DNA of 64,000 bases. Source: Oceanobacillus rekensis (GTDB taxonomy: Bacteria; Bacillota; Bacilli; Bacillales; Amphibacillaceae). Of this stretch, positions 7,781 to 17,664 are shown in pieces; the stretch's first letter is position 1, and each line of letters opens with the position of its first letter. The DNA lies in the NCBI RefSeq assembly GCF_002153375.1, contig NZ_MTBQ01000011.1, positions 1 through 64,000 on the forward strand, given 5' to 3'. A model generated the notes under the pieces. That model ran no database searches and was not told the DNA's origin. It saw only the letters and a list, made by a program, of their open reading frames with translations. The position numbers and the translations under genes were made by a program.

Positions 7781-9076
7781 ATGAATTTCACAAAATCAGA
7801 GGAACTGCATAAAGAAGCATTGGAGCATATTGTTGGTGGAGTTAACTCGCCTTCACGTGCATTCAAAGCTGTAGGTGGTGGGTCACCAGTATATATGGAA
7901 CGTGGCCAAGGACCTTATTTTTGGGATGTTGATGGGAACAAGTATATCGATTACCTTGCAGCATACGGACCAATAATTACGGGACATGCCCATCCACATA
8001 TTGCAAAAGCAATTGCACATGCAGCAACCACCGGTGTATTATACGGAACTCCAACGAAACTGGAAAATCAATTTGCGAAAATGCTCAAAGAAGCAATCCC
8101 TTCACTTGAAAAAGTACGCTTTAATAATTCAGGTACAGAAGCAGTTATGACAACGATTCGTGTGGCAAGAGCATATACAGGACGGACCAAAATCATTAAA
8201 TTTGCAGGCTGTTATCATGGACATTTCGATGCCGTATTAGTTCAAGCCGGTTCAGGTCCATCTACAATGGGAACACCCGATTCCGCCGGTGTACCAAAGT
8301 CAACGGCAGAAGATGTGATTACTGTTCCGTTTAATGATTTGGAAGCTTACAAAGAAGCTTTGACCAAATGGAAAGGTCGAATTGCAGCCATATTAGTGGA
8401 ACCAATCGTCGGAAACTTTGGCATTGTAGAACCACATGAAGGATTTCTTCAAGCAGTAAATGATTTGACACATGATGCAGGAGCACTTGTCATCTATGAT
8501 GAGGTAATCACTGCTTTTCGCTTCACATATGGCAGCGCACAGCAGTTGTATGGCGTGGAGCCTGATATGACTGCAATGGGCAAAATAATTGGTGGTGGAT
8601 TACCAATTGGTGCTTATGGTGGTCGCAAAGATATTATGGAACAAGTTGCACCATTAGGACCAGCATACCAAGCAGGTACAATGTCTGGAAATCCCGCATC
8701 CATGGCTTCAGGAATTGCCTGCCTGGAGGTTTTGAAGCAGGACGGGATTTATGAAAAATTAGATCAATTGGGAGAACAATTGGAAAAAGGAATTCTTGCA
8801 AAAGCAACCGAATTTGATCTCGAGATTTCTGTTAACCGTGTACGTGGGGCACTTACCGTATTTTTTGGCAATGAAAGAATAACAAATTATGCACAGGCGG
8901 AAGCAACCGATGGAGAAGCATTTGCTACGTTCTTCAAATTAATGCTTGAGCAAGGAATTAATCTCGCACCATCTAAATATGAAGCATGGTTCCTGACAAC
9001 CGAACATAAAGAATCAGATATCGAAGAAACAATTGACGCTGTTGGACACGCATTTAAAAAGATGGCTAATAAATAA
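7781..9076 (+). CDS. gsaB: glutamate-1-semialdehyde 2,1-aminomutase (second, GsaB-type)
   Basis: 431 residues, full-length class III PLP aminotransferase. Converts glutamate-1-semialdehyde to 5-aminolevulinate for haem. PLP-binding features are '[19 protein letters not shown]', 'DEVITAFRF' and the lysine in '[13 protein letters not shown]'. B. subtilis has hemL in the hem operon plus a paralogue gsaB at this chromosomal place beside bcp and ygaD; context therefore favours GsaB. GGGAGG lies 10 nt before the ATG. Confidence 0.93.
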   Translation: MNFTKSEELHKEALEHIVGGVNSPSRAFKAVGGGSPVYMERGQGPYFWDVDGNKYIDYLAAYGPIITGHAHPHIAKAIAHAATTGVLYGTPTKLENQFAKMLKEAIPSLEKVRFNNSGTEAVMTTIRVARAYTGRTKIIKFAGCYHGHFDAVLVQAGSGPSTMGTPDSAGVPKSTAEDVITVPFNDLEAYKEALTKWKGRIAAILVEPIVGNFGIVEPHEGFLQAVNDLTHDAGALVIYDEVITAFRFTYGSAQQLYGVEPDMTAMGKIIGGGLPIGAYGGRKDIMEQVAPLGPAYQAGTMSGNPASMASGIACLEVLKQDGIYEKLDQLGEQLEKGILAKATEFDLEISVNRVRGALTVFFGNERITNYAQAEATDGEAFATFFKLMLEQGINLAPSKYEAWFLTTEHKESDIEETIDAVGHAFKKMANK

Positions 9077-9144
9077 TAAAAGGATCTTTGTTTAAAGTTT
9101 TTTTGCTTTAAAATACTCGCAAATGAGAGAAATTTCCATTTAAG

Positions 9145-9225
9145 AAAAGAGACTTCGGCGACCGCTCTGGGAAATATACTTCGCGCACCTTAGGGCGGCT
9201 GGTGAGCCAACTTGCGCTAAAGCAC
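9145..9225 (+). repeat. large dispersed repeat family 1, copy B (fragment of module 1)
   Basis: Holds GACTTCGGCGACCGCTCTGG and the left half of module 1 through GGCGGCTGGTGAGCC, then ends near 9225 without the returning arm. It lies between gsaB and the gsaB/ygaD terminator. Confidence 0.8.
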
Positions 9226-9247
9226 ACATATTAAGAAATCAGCCAAG

Positions 9248-9285
9248 AAAAATGACCTCTCCTTTGGTGGAGAGGTCATTTTTTT
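9248..9285. terminator. bidirectional terminator between gsaB and ygaD
   Basis: Stem AAAAATGACCTCT/AGAGGTCATTTTT with 10-nt loop, placed between convergent genes. Confidence 0.92.
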
Positions 9286-11041
9286 ATTCTTTTCCATCAT
9301 CCAAATGCTGTATTTGATATAAATCATAATAGTGACCTTGCAACTGCATCAACTCATTATGTGAACCAATTTCCACGATTTGACCATTCTCTACAACAAC
9401 AATTCTATCGGCATGTGTGATGGTTGCCAATCGGTGTGCAACAATAAAGGTTGTCCTTACAGAGGCCAACTCTTCCATTGTTTCTTGGATTAAATGCTCA
9501 CTTTCCAAATCGAGTGCCGATGTCGCTTCGTCGAAGATCAATATTGGTGGATTTTTTAGAAATACACGTGCTATAGCGACGCGTTGCTTCTGCCCACCAG
9601 ATAATTTCACACCACGTTCACCGACTAATGTGTCATAGCCCTGTGGCAATGTTTCAACAAAGTCATGTGCATTTGCAGCCTTTGCCGCCGCTACTACTTC
9701 TTCATCTGTTGCATCAGGATTTCCCATCCGAATATTCATTGCAATTGATTCACTGAAAAGTATATTATCCTGCAAAACCATTCCAATATTATTTCGCAAT
9801 GACCTGGCTTTCATGTCCCGAATATCGATCCCATCGACTTTAATTGCACCGCCAGTAACATCGTAAAATCTTGGAATTAGACTGATTAAGGTTGATTTTC
9901 CTCCACCGCTCATACCAACAAACGCAATAGTTTCGCCCTTTTCGACATTTAAGTTAACATTTTCCAGTACAGCACGCTCTTCCTCGTCATATTTAAATGA
10001 AACATTTGCAAATTCGACGGTTCCTTTTAGCCTACCTGCGTCAACTGCATTATCTTTATCGACGATATCATACTTTTCGTTTAGAAATTCAAATACACGG
10101 TCAATGGAAGCAACAGCCTGTACAAGTGTTGTCGAAGAATTGATAAGTCTTCTTAGTGGGCTATATACCCGCTCAATATAACCGATAAATGCTACCATAG
10201 TACCCAACGTAACATTTCCCAAAATCACTTGATAACCAGCAAATGCAATTACAATGAGTGGAGCAATATCCGTGATTGTATTCGTTACTGCAAACGTTTT
10301 GGCATTCCAATCGGTATGATGTAATGCTTTATCAAGGAAGTTTCTGTTACGTGTTTGAAATTGGCCTTGTTCATAGTCTTCTAAAGCAAAGCTTCGTGTT
10401 ACCGGAACACCTTGGATACGCTCATGCAGATGACCTTGCACTTCTGCCAAAGCCTGAGATCTTTCCCTTGTCAATCGTCGTAATTTGCCGAAAAAGTATT
10501 TTATCGCAAAACCGAATAGTGGAAATAAGATCACTGTAACGATGGTCAAACCAACATCCATTGTTAACATGATTCCAATCGCGATTAGAATCGTAATAAG
10601 GTCAAGCCAAACATTCATTAGACCAGTAATCACGAAATTCTTCGTTTGTTCGACATCATTTATTACCCGGGAAATAATTTCGCCGGTTTTTGTCTGAGAA
10701 TAGAATTTTAAGCTCAGTTTTTGTATGTGATCGAATAGCTTGTCCCTTATATCATATAAAATTGTATTACCTACCCATTGTGCAAGATATTGACGAATGT
10801 ATTCAATAGGCGGGCGGAGTACAAGAAATACGACAAAGGCAATACCCATGATCCAGAAAAGATTATTAATTTTTTCTGCATCTGCAATATTTTCCGCTCC
10901 AATAATATCATCTATCACATATTGCAAAATTAAAGGCATTAGTAATGGAATACCAAATTTTATAATGCCAACTAAAATTGTCAATAAAATCTTCCATTTA
11001 TATGGTTTTACAAATTTCATGTATTGCTTAACACTGCTCAT
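9284..11041 (-). CDS. ygaD: ABC transporter, fused membrane and ATPase domains (YgaD type)
   Basis: 585 residues, a half-transporter of the lipid/drug exporter class. Residues about 1-310 are a six-helix type-I exporter domain. The ATPase has Walker A 'GMSGGGKST', signature 'KLSGGQKQR', Walker B '[12 protein letters not shown]' and H-loop 'VAHRL'. It should homodimerise. Start ATG 11041 has AGGGGAAG upstream; the frame opens 22 codons earlier without such a site. Synteny with ygaC, gsaB and sspE matches B. subtilis ygaD, whose substrate is not established. Confidence 0.92.
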   Translation of the reverse strand: MSSVKQYMKFVKPYKWKILLTILVGIIKFGIPLLMPLILQYVIDDIIGAENIADAEKINNLFWIMGIAFVVFLVLRPPIEYIRQYLAQWVGNTILYDIRDKLFDHIQKLSLKFYSQTKTGEIISRVINDVEQTKNFVITGLMNVWLDLITILIAIGIMLTMDVGLTIVTVILFPLFGFAIKYFFGKLRRLTRERSQALAEVQGHLHERIQGVPVTRSFALEDYEQGQFQTRNRNFLDKALHHTDWNAKTFAVTNTITDIAPLIVIAFAGYQVILGNVTLGTMVAFIGYIERVYSPLRRLINSSTTLVQAVASIDRVFEFLNEKYDIVDKDNAVDAGRLKGTVEFANVSFKYDEEERAVLENVNLNVEKGETIAFVGMSGGGKSTLISLIPRFYDVTGGAIKVDGIDIRDMKARSLRNNIGMVLQDNILFSESIAMNIRMGNPDATDEEVVAAAKAANAHDFVETLPQGYDTLVGERGVKLSGGQKQRVAIARVFLKNPPILIFDEATSALDLESEHLIQETMEELASVRTTFIVAHRLATITHADRIVVVENGQIVEIGSHNELMQLQGHYYDLYQIQHLDDGKE

Positions 11042-11135
11042 TTTATCTTCCCCTATTATCAATAGAAAACCCCTGCTACACTTTTTAATAACACGGGTAA
11101 GCCCCAATACTTGAGTTAGTTGATGTTATGCAATT

Positions 11136-11663
11136 TTAACGATATGTCAAATACCGTTCATACCAGCCATCAACAAAATCAGGTGCAAACGGTCCTTTTC
11201 GTTGTCTAACCCATCGTAACAGATATTCCATATTATTATGAAGAATTCTATCTAATACGACCGGATAATTCATTAATTGTTTATGTTCGTCATATTCATC
11301 TTCATCCAAAAGATCATAGGTCATATCCGGATACACTTTAACATCTAAATCATAATCAATATACTTTAATGCCTCATCATCGAATATAAAGGGAGAACTT
11401 ATATTGCAATAGTAATGTATACCATCTTCCCGCAGCATACCTATAATATTAAACCAATACTTTGAATGGAAATAACAAATTGCCGGTTCCCTTGTAATCC
11501 AAGTCCGGCCGTCACTCTCCGTCACCAGAGTTCTATCATTTGCACCAATAACAATCGATTCCGTACCTTTCAATACTACACTATTCTCCCATGTCCGATG
11601 GAGCTGTCCATTATGTTTGTAACTTTGTATTTGCATTTTAGAACCTGCCCTCGGAGCCACCAT
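11136..11663 (-). CDS. ygaC: DUF402 nucleoside tri-/diphosphatase (YgaC/Ntdp family)
   Basis: 175 residues, strongly conserved with B. subtilis YgaC, including '[17 protein letters not shown]', '[13 protein letters not shown]' and '[17 protein letters not shown]'. Family members hydrolyse nucleoside tri- and diphosphates with metal ions bound by the acidic 'DYDLD...DEDEYD' cluster. Divides the block between sspE and ygaD as in B. subtilis. ATG at 11663 with GGAAAGGAAG upstream. Confidence 0.92.
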   Translation of the reverse strand: MVAPRAGSKMQIQSYKHNGQLHRTWENSVVLKGTESIVIGANDRTLVTESDGRTWITREPAICYFHSKYWFNIIGMLREDGIHYYCNISSPFIFDDEALKYIDYDLDVKVYPDMTYDLLDEDEYDEHKQLMNYPVVLDRILHNNMEYLLRWVRQRKGPFAPDFVDGWYERYLTYR

Positions 11664-11842
11664 TCTATCTATCTTCCTTTCCCCATATATTTATTTCCGC
11701 ATCAATTATCCATTCATTATAATGGTATCATGCCTAAATATAAAGCGTAATGAGTTCTATAGCAAAGTTAGAGGGATTGAAAATGAATGTAACTGTTTAT
11801 GTTCATGACATCATTGCTGCCTGGAATCCATGCTTTCTTAAC

Positions 11843-11884
11843 AAAAAAAGAGTCTCCTTCTGAAATAGAAGGAAACTCTTTTTT
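11843..11884. terminator. terminator after sspE
   Basis: Stem AAAAGAGT.TCCTTC/GAAGGA.ACTCTTTT with A and T runs. It closes the minus-strand sspE transcript. Confidence 0.85.
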
Positions 11885-11904
11885 GTCACCTGGAATATCG
11901 GTTG

Positions 11905-12273
11905 TTACTTCTTGTTTGATTGAGATTGTTGGTTTTGCTTTCTTACTTCCTGAGCATTTGTCTCAGAAGCAAACTCAGTTCCAAACTGGCCTTGTCCTTT
12001 TGCAGCTTGTCCTTGCACTTGTTGACTTTTTCTTTGTGCCGATTGTTGGTTTTGTTGTCTTACTTCTTGAGCATTTGTCTCGGAAGCAAACTCAGTTCCA
12101 AATTGGCCTTGCCCTTGTGCTGCTTGTTGGTTTTGTTGTCTTACTTCCTGAGCATTTGTCTCCGAAGCAAATTCAGTACCAAACTGTCCTTGCCCTTGTG
12201 CTGCTTGTTGGTTTTGTTGTCTTACCTTTTGAACGTTTGTACCTGCAGTTGTTTGATTTGGTTTTTTAGCCAT
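11905..12273 (-). CDS. sspE: gamma-type small acid-soluble spore protein SspE
   Basis: 122 residues, very rich in Q, N and A. It holds three copies of a repeat built on 'GQGQFGTEFASETNAQEVRQ' starting near residues 26, 51 and 88, with a K/S/Q linker before the third. The conserved 'TEFASET' is the germination-protease cleavage motif; gamma SASP is an amino-acid store in the spore core. B. subtilis SspE is shorter with two repeats, so this version is expanded. ATG 12273 has GGAGGTG upstream; an 11-codon upstream extension is not supported. Confidence 0.95.
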   Translation of the reverse strand: MAKKPNQTTAGTNVQKVRQQNQQAAQGQGQFGTEFASETNAQEVRQQNQQAAQGQGQFGTEFASETNAQEVRQQNQQSAQRKSQQVQGQAAKGQGQFGTEFASETNAQEVRKQNQQSQSNKK

Positions 12274-12441
12274 CACTATCACCTCCGCAATAATTAATTT
12301 CTCCACTTACCGAAAAGTTATCCAATAAATTTTTATTAATTTTACAGAACCTAATAAAGGAAACACTTCCGGGCGAATAAATTACAGGGAAAAAGCATAA
12401 CTTATAATTGCGATTCCACTTCATTATTGGAGGTTACAGCT

Positions 12442-12639
12442 ATGAATACACCAAGAGACTTCACAGAACTGTCCATGATGAGTAAGACAAGGTGGCAGGA
12501 TAACGAATTACAGTTTTTTCAGCATGCTCTCTCACAAATTCTCCCTTATATAAATTCAGAGGGATTAACCATTTTACATGAAATCAATAGGGAAATGTAT
12601 AAGCGAGTAGAAAACAGTCAAGACTCCCTCAACCTTTAA
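12442..12639 (+). CDS. small uncharacterised protein next to sspE
   Basis: 65 residues (MNTPRDFTELSMMSKTRWQD...), soluble and mildly acidic. ATG 12442 is preceded by TTGGAGG, and a strong terminator follows, so it is a real single-gene unit divergent from sspE. B. subtilis has the small gene yfhS at this position; similarity cannot be confirmed by eye. Upstream, GAATAAA and CATAACTTA with a 14-nt gap resemble a mother-cell sporulation promoter, which is suggestive only. Confidence 0.7.
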   Translation: MNTPRDFTELSMMSKTRWQDNELQFFQHALSQILPYINSEGLTILHEINREMYKRVENSQDSLNL

Positions 12640-12661
12640 AGGGGGGCTTGACTGTTTTTTT
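12612..12661 (+). terminator. terminator between the small gene and mutY
   Basis: Long stem AACAGTCAAG/CTTGACTGTT extended by CCC/GGG and followed by seven T. Confidence 0.9.
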
Positions 12662-12672
12662 ATATCGTATCT

Positions 12673-13758
12673 TCATTTAGTTGAATTAGTAATATATTTC
12701 AGCATTTTCTGATGTGAAACAGGAAAAGGATAGTTTGTAATGTCAGATCGATCAACAAAAATGATTCGATCATCATCTATGGCTGTTTGGTCTGTACTTG
12801 CCCCAAAGATTTCCAACTTCCAAATCAGATGGGAAAATACATGTTTTAACTTTCCTAATTGCTGATTTAGATTAATACGTAATCCATACTCACTGTACAC
12901 CCAATTTTCAAGGTGCCCCATGCCAATCTCTTCAATTGGCACCATCGGAAATTGCCATAAACTTGCCAGCAATCCATTTTCTGATCTTTTTTCGATAATA
13001 AATTCGCCATTTTCATTTTCGATTAATAAAACAACATAGGCAATTGTTTTCTGTTTTTTTGCCTTCTTTTTGATTGGTAATTCTTCTTGAATACCTTCAG
13101 CAAAAGCTCTGCAATATTCCTGTACGGGACAGAACATGCAGGCTGGTGATTTCGGTGTACAGATTGTTGCCCCAAGATCCATAATTGCCTGATTAAAGGA
13201 GGATGGATCTTCTTTGGAAATCAGTTCACGTACATACCCCTCGAACAGTTTCTTTGTGCGTTGCCTGGCGATATCTTCTTCAATTTTTAAAATCCTTGAA
13301 AAAACCCGCATTACATTACCATCAACTGCTGGTTCTGGTTGATTAAAAGCAATCGATAAAATTGCTCCCTGTGTATAGGGACCTATGCCTTTTAATGATC
13401 CGAGCTCTTTTGGTGTGGATGGTACCTCTCCACCATATTCTTCAACAACTTCACGAACAGCGTTTTGAAGGTTCCTTGCACGGGAATAGTAACCTAAACC
13501 TTCCCATGATTTAAGAACATCCTGTTGGTCGGCAGCAGCAAGCTCATACAAATTAGGATATTTATCGATAAAATGATTAAAATAAGGGATAACTGTATCC
13601 ACCTTGGTCTGTTGCAGCATGATCTCTGAAACCCATATTTTATATGGATCTCTTTCTTTACGCCAAGGTAGATCCCGTTTGGTTTCGGTATACCATCGAA
13701 GCAAATCATTTTGAAATTGTAAACTGTTAAAATTATTTAATAGTTGATCCGTCATCAT
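12673..13758 (-). CDS. mutY: A/G-specific adenine DNA glycosylase MutY
   Basis: 361 residues. Removes adenine mispaired with 8-oxoguanine. The helix-hairpin-helix GPD domain has 'LKGIGPYTQGAI' and the catalytic Asp in 'PAVDGNVMRV'. A [4Fe-4S] cluster motif follows, C-x6-C-x2-C-x5-C, in 'CTPKSPACMFCPVQEYC'. The C-terminal third is the NUDIX-like 8-oxoG recognition domain. B. subtilis mutY (yfhQ) is also between sspE and yfhP. Starts at 13758 or the next ATG, behind AAAGGAAG. Confidence 0.95.
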   Translation of the reverse strand: MMTDQLLNNFNSLQFQNDLLRWYTETKRDLPWRKERDPYKIWVSEIMLQQTKVDTVIPYFNHFIDKYPNLYELAAADQQDVLKSWEGLGYYSRARNLQNAVREVVEEYGGEVPSTPKELGSLKGIGPYTQGAILSIAFNQPEPAVDGNVMRVFSRILKIEEDIARQRTKKLFEGYVRELISKEDPSSFNQAIMDLGATICTPKSPACMFCPVQEYCRAFAEGIQEELPIKKKAKKQKTIAYVVLLIENENGEFIIEKRSENGLLASLWQFPMVPIEEIGMGHLENWVYSEYGLRINLNQQLGKLKHVFSHLIWKLEIFGASTDQTAIDDDRIIFVDRSDITNYPFPVSHQKMLKYITNSTK

Positions 13759-13807
13759 TGCACTTCCTTTATGTTACAATACACGCATAGAAATTTATTA
13801 ATAGTAG

Positions 13808-13872
13808 TGTTCAAAAAAAGATAAAAAAACGGGGGACGCAATTGTCATTTTTAACCAGACAATTTGAATATC
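13808..13872 (+). repeat. short dispersed hairpin element, family 2, copy 3
   Basis: Begins GTTCAAAAAAAGATAAAAAA and ends GTCATTTTTAACCAGAC then AATTTGAATATCC. This is a compact 65-bp version of the elements at 1436 and 4508, in the divergent mutY/yfhP gap. Confidence 0.5.
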
Positions 13873-13914
13873 CTCTTGCAGAATAAAGTTTTTATGAAGG
13901 AGGACTTCTATAAT

Positions 13915-14904
13915 ATGGATACTGGTACACATATCGTTATGGGTATTGCACTGGGCGGACTTGCCACATTAGACCCTGCAGTGCAAAATGATCCAACATT
14001 GTTCCATGCTGTATTGGTTGGCACTGTCATTGGATCACACGCCCCAGATTTTGATACCGTTTTTAAACTTAAAAATAATGCAACATATATACGGCACCAC
14101 CGCGGTGCATCCCACTCACTTCCAGCAATTGTGTTATGGGGCTTGCTAGTATCCGGCATTATATATATGTTCGTTCCACATGTGAATTATTTACATTTAT
14201 GGCTATGGACATTTTTAGCAGTCATCATCCATGTTTTTGTTGACCTTTTTAATGCATATGGTACTCAAGCATTCAGGCCATTCTCAAGAAAATGGATTGC
14301 TAAGGGAATTATTAATACATTTGATCCATATATATTCTTCCTAAACATTGCAGGTATCGCCGCATGGGCACTTGGAGCAAATCCTGCCTATACTTGGATC
14401 GTCATTTATACGGTCATTGTCTTATATTATATCAAACGATATATGGACAAAAGAGAAATCGTAAAAAAAATAAAGGATTATTATCCAGATACCGTTGAAA
14501 TTGCAACCTCACCTACGATAAAACAAAACTACTGGCGTGTTGCGATTACAACAGAGGATAAGTTCTACGTTGGTACAGTTATAAATCACCATATTGAAAT
14601 TTTGGATGAGTTTTGGAAAGTTCCATTACCTGACACTCCAATTATGGAAATGGCAAAAACAGATAAAAATATTCAAGCGTTCTTGAATTTTTCTCCTGTC
14701 TACCGTTGGGAAGTTAATAACTTTGACTCTTTTACAGAGATACGCTTTATTGATCTTCGCTATCGTTCTAAAACATACTATCCATTTGTAGCCGTAGTGC
14801 AAATTGACGAAAACATGGATATCATCAGTTCCTATACTGGCTGGATCTTTTCCGAGCACAAACTTAAAAGTAAACTATATGTCGGTGATCCGACTACAAA
14901 ATAA
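13915..14904 (+). CDS. yfhP: membrane-bound metal-dependent hydrolase YfhP
   Basis: 329 residues of the YfhP/YdjM-like family. The N-terminal half has about four membrane helices bearing conserved metal ligands: 'MDTGTHIVMG', 'GSHAPDFDTV' and 'RHHRGASHS'. The C-terminal half is soluble beta-rich. B. subtilis yfhP has the same neighbour mutY; it is thought to be a membrane hydrolase, with no known substrate. ATG 13915 has AAGGAGG 11 nt upstream; an earlier in-frame ATG lacks this. Confidence 0.9.
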   Translation: MDTGTHIVMGIALGGLATLDPAVQNDPTLFHAVLVGTVIGSHAPDFDTVFKLKNNATYIRHHRGASHSLPAIVLWGLLVSGIIYMFVPHVNYLHLWLWTFLAVIIHVFVDLFNAYGTQAFRPFSRKWIAKGIINTFDPYIFFLNIAGIAAWALGANPAYTWIVIYTVIVLYYIKRYMDKREIVKKIKDYYPDTVEIATSPTIKQNYWRVAITTEDKFYVGTVINHHIEILDEFWKVPLPDTPIMEMAKTDKNIQAFLNFSPVYRWEVNNFDSFTEIRFIDLRYRSKTYYPFVAVVQIDENMDIISSYTGWIFSEHKLKSKLYVGDPTTK

Positions 14905-14934
14905 AACAGTAGTCAAAGGTTCATAATGATTTGA

Positions 14935-14977
14935 CAATCTAAAATGGCATACGAAATGACGTATGCCATTTAGATTG
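14935..14977 (+). terminator. long hairpin after yfhP
   Basis: Near-perfect stem CAATCTA.AATGGCATACG/CGTATGCCATTTAGATTG. There is no U run, so a stability or pausing hairpin is as likely as a classic terminator. Confidence 0.6.
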
Positions 14978-15276
14978 CTATATTAATTTTTGATTCTATT
15001 TAGGATTGTTTTGACACTCAAATTTTTCATGGTATTTATCCCTTACAATAGTTATTGTACAACAAATATCTATCGCCAATTGAGGTGCCAATTTTATAGT
15101 CATTTAAGGTTCACAGCAATTATAATGGATTTAATAAATGTTTTCTATTAAAACCTTTATTAAACTTAACCTCCGTTTATTTACCTCGCATCCATAGAGT
15201 ATTAATAGAATATTTTGCTACCCCACGTTGAATTGTTTTATATCTACATAATTTTGGCAGAATATGAGAAGAATAA
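14978..15276. other. intergenic A+T-rich stretch without genes
   Basis: No open frame with a ribosome binding site is seen. TTGAAT followed 15 nt later by TAATTT near 15228 is a weak plus-strand promoter candidate that could drive a short RNA ending at the hairpin near 15375. Confidence 0.4.
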
Positions 15277-15481
15277 AAAACGATGTTCTGGATAGACATC
15301 GTCGTACGGTAAGTTCATCGCTCGAGAAGAACCACCCCTGCTGGCCGAGCATTTTCGGGTGGTCTTCTTTTTGATTTTTTACCACGTTTCTTTGAGAATA
15401 GCAAAACGATGAAATGATTGAACACTGCTTTTATCAAAGTAGTAGTAACTCCATTAGAATTTCCATTGCGATCACCTCCTT
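15277..15481 (-). other. possible degenerate type I toxin-antitoxin-like locus
   Basis: Minus strand: AAGGAGGTGATCGC (15468-15481) precedes an ATG at 15466 with a 10-codon frame MEILMELLLL (15434-15466). One frame over, the sequence continues as a hydrophobic-then-basic stretch 'IKAVFNHFIVLLFSKKRGKK', the profile of small holin-like membrane toxins (TxpA/BsrG class). The frame break suggests decay. The transcript would end at a hairpin at 15277-15303 (CGATG/CATCG plus T run). On the plus strand, hairpin 15328-15375 with T runs could end an antisense RNA that overlaps this 3' end. The layout is seen; the assignment is inference. Confidence 0.35.
15328..15376 (+). terminator. hairpin terminator, plus orientation
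   Basis: Stem AGAAGAACCACCC/GGGTGGTCTTCT followed by TTTTGATTTTTT. No plus-strand gene precedes it, so it probably ends a non-coding transcript. Confidence 0.6.
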
Positions 15482-15693
15482 TCTTCCCTAAAAAGAGAAA
15501 AAAGGGAGCAATCTCCCACACCGAAAACAACTTCATTACCAAATATTTTCCCAATAATTCCCTTGTAAAACAAAAGACAAAAGACAGATTTATACAGATA
15601 GCCAAATGACTTAGTTTTATCAATTCCTAATAAACATTCAAATCTTTAAAAGAGTAACTGAATTTTTATTTGTCTGTACAATATTTTCCTGAT

Positions 15694-16125
15694 TTAGGCA
15701 GTCCTAGTCCTTTGATCATCACTTGCCATACCCACAAAGTTGAGAATTAGTATGTAAAACGGATAAACAGCGAGTCCCCCTATTGCTAAAAGACCTGTCA
15801 CAGGATTAGGGTAATCTCCACCATAAGTTACCGGAAATAAAGATGCGAATACATAAACTAAAAGAACAAAATAGGGTACCCATAGTATAACTGTCCAAAA
15901 GTTTGCCTTTCGACCATCTAACCACTTTCTTATTAAGAAATAGAGTAGTATGGTACCCGCTATAATTTCAACAATAATCGTTACGCTAGTTAAAATATTT
16001 ACCGTATTAATTGTCCAATTTGTTAGTCTGCTAATCCTATACACATTTACCATAAGTTCAATAGGAACAAATACCATGAAAGCGTATATAATACTAACCA
16101 CATTTAGCTTAAAGAAATATTTCAT
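15694..16125 (-). CDS. uncharacterised four-helix membrane protein
   Basis: 143 residues with four hydrophobic segments near residues 8-28, 40-65, 75-97 and 108-132, a short basic stretch 'RKWLDGRK' between the second and third, and a polar C-terminus. ATG 16125 has GGGGG upstream. No recognised motif. It lies in an accessory stretch absent from the corresponding B. subtilis order. Confidence 0.7.
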   Translation of the reverse strand: MKYFFKLNVVSIIYAFMVFVPIELMVNVYRISRLTNWTINTVNILTSVTIIVEIIAGTILLYFLIRKWLDGRKANFWTVILWVPYFVLLVYVFASLFPVTYGGDYPNPVTGLLAIGGLAVYPFYILILNFVGMASDDQRTRTA

Positions 16126-16179
16126 TAAATATGCCCCCTAAAACCCCTTTTAATAACTCACCAGTTGGCAAAAATAAGA

Positions 16180-16716
16180 CTAACCTTTAATTTTTTCCAA
16201 CCATTCACTTTCTAAAATACTCATTTCCCACGAACTCCAATATTCTTCACCAATTTTTGCAGCGTCTCGAAGTAATCCTTCTTTTGCAAATCCAAGTTTT
16301 TCATAGCAGGATATTGCTGGAGTATTAAAGTCATAAACTCCTAGACTAATTCTATGTAAATAAAGTTCATCAAAAGCAATAGTAAGGATTTCCTTTATCA
16401 TTTGCTCACCTATTCCTTTACCTCTTACGTTTTTATTACCAACCAATACTTTACCAACCCTTGCAGATTTGTTTTTTCTATCTATTTTCCCTAAAGAAAT
16501 GTGACCAATAACATCTTCAGTTTCTATATCTACTACTTTATAAACCAACTTATCTGAGTTATCGCTATTGGCATTCTCAATATATTTTTCTAACTGAGCG
16601 ACATTTAAAGGAAATTCGAATGCAGGCCCTCCCCACTGAAGTAAAAACTCTGGCGTATCTATCCAGTTAATAAGTTGCTGAAAATCAGATGCCATGAAAG
16701 ACTCTAATTTAATCAT
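16180..16716 (-). CDS. GNAT family N-acetyltransferase (RimJ/RimL-like)
   Basis: 178 residues with the acetyl-CoA-binding core: 'VGKVLVGNKNVRGKGIGEQM' supplies the R/Q-x-x-G-x-G/A loop ('NVRGKGIG'), followed by 'LHRISLGVYDFNTPAISCYEKLGF', typical of the RimJ/RimL and SpeG-like branch. The acceptor is unknown. ATG 16716 follows GAGGAG. Confidence 0.88.
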   Translation of the reverse strand: MIKLESFMASDFQQLINWIDTPEFLLQWGGPAFEFPLNVAQLEKYIENANSDNSDKLVYKVVDIETEDVIGHISLGKIDRKNKSARVGKVLVGNKNVRGKGIGEQMIKEILTIAFDELYLHRISLGVYDFNTPAISCYEKLGFAKEGLLRDAAKIGEEYWSSWEMSILESEWLEKIKG

Positions 16717-16856
16717 ATCAAAGTTCTCCTCGTTTCTTTACTTAATTTAGTATCGTATTGTATTTTATAATCCTTTTTGTTAAATTAACCTGCCAATTCA
16801 AATAACTAAATCCAATATTAACATAATATTCTACATAGTCTTTTTAAAAAAAGAAA

Positions 16857-16881
16857 AAGGCAATCAATGGGTGATCGCCTT
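16857..16881 (-). terminator. terminator after the 16937-17410 gene
   Basis: Minus strand stem AAGGCGATCA/TGATTGCCTT followed by TTTCTTTTTTT. Confidence 0.8.
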
Positions 16882-16936
16882 GTTTAACTTATATGAAAAG
16901 ACTATGACTATTATCTAAACTAAAATCACTTACATT

Positions 16937-17410
16937 TTATTTTTGAGAACCTTTTTGCTTAAATGATAATTCCACTAAAAATTGAACCCCATAAATTACA
17001 ATTGCCAAAACCACACTCATGAAAAACCACATAGTATTACTCATCTTTTTTAACTTAAATAATCCAATTTTTTGAGAGATGGAGAAGAATGGAAAAGCAT
17101 TAATCCAATCCAGCACTATATTTGTAAGTAAGTACTTGGAAAATTTACCGTAAGTTAGTTTAAATACCCACAGTGTGCCAACAAAATAAGGACCTAGAAA
17201 GTATATGAAATCTACAGAACCGGGAGATAGAGGATTTGTATTTTTCCACCATTTTTTCTTATTAGCAATTAAGCTCAATGCACTTAGGAATAAATTAATA
17301 AAACTAGCTGCAGGCAAAAATCTAAAAAATGAACGTTTTCCGAGGAAAGGAACAGTTAGCCACGGAATAATTAACATAGCAAGAGAAAATACTTTTCTTA
17401 TATCCATCAT
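16937..17410 (-). CDS. uncharacterised integral membrane protein
   Basis: 157 residues with hydrophobic segments near 8-22, 32-48, 68-86 and 126-147. Basic inner loops include 'NKKKWWKN' and 'KLKKMSN', and the C-terminus is basic. AGGAGTGA precedes the start. No function can be assigned; it has its own terminator downstream. Confidence 0.7.
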   Translation of the reverse strand: MMDIRKVFSLAMLIIPWLTVPFLGKRSFFRFLPAASFINLFLSALSLIANKKKWWKNTNPLSPGSVDFIYFLGPYFVGTLWVFKLTYGKFSKYLLTNIVLDWINAFPFFSISQKIGLFKLKKMSNTMWFFMSVVLAIVIYGVQFLVELSFKQKGSQK

Positions 17411-17566
17411 AACTCACTCCTAAAACAGGTTAATCATATTATTAACCTCTTCTTGTAAATAATGAGTTTTCAGATAAAAAAGTTATTCAAATTGAACTGC
17501 TAATTTGTTCAATGTAAGTGTATTGCTATAATTCTTATTTGACTACTGTTGTTATTATAAGAGAAA

Positions 17567-17591
17567 AAGCCGTCAATTTAGACGACTTTTA
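17567..17591 (+). terminator. weak hairpin with T-rich tail
   Basis: AAAAGCCGTC pairs imperfectly with GACGACTTTT, followed by ATTT. No gene precedes it on the plus strand. Confidence 0.35.
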
Positions 17592-17664
17592 TTTACCATT
17601 TTATCGGACCTACATTTATTTTCAGTGTAACGAGTAACAGTCCCAAGCAGAAATCAGGAGCTTA

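Noticed and set aside
11799-12297. Two long plus-strand frames opposite sspE with Leu/Val repeats
   Set aside because: They are antisense shadows of the sspE repeats, with no start signals.
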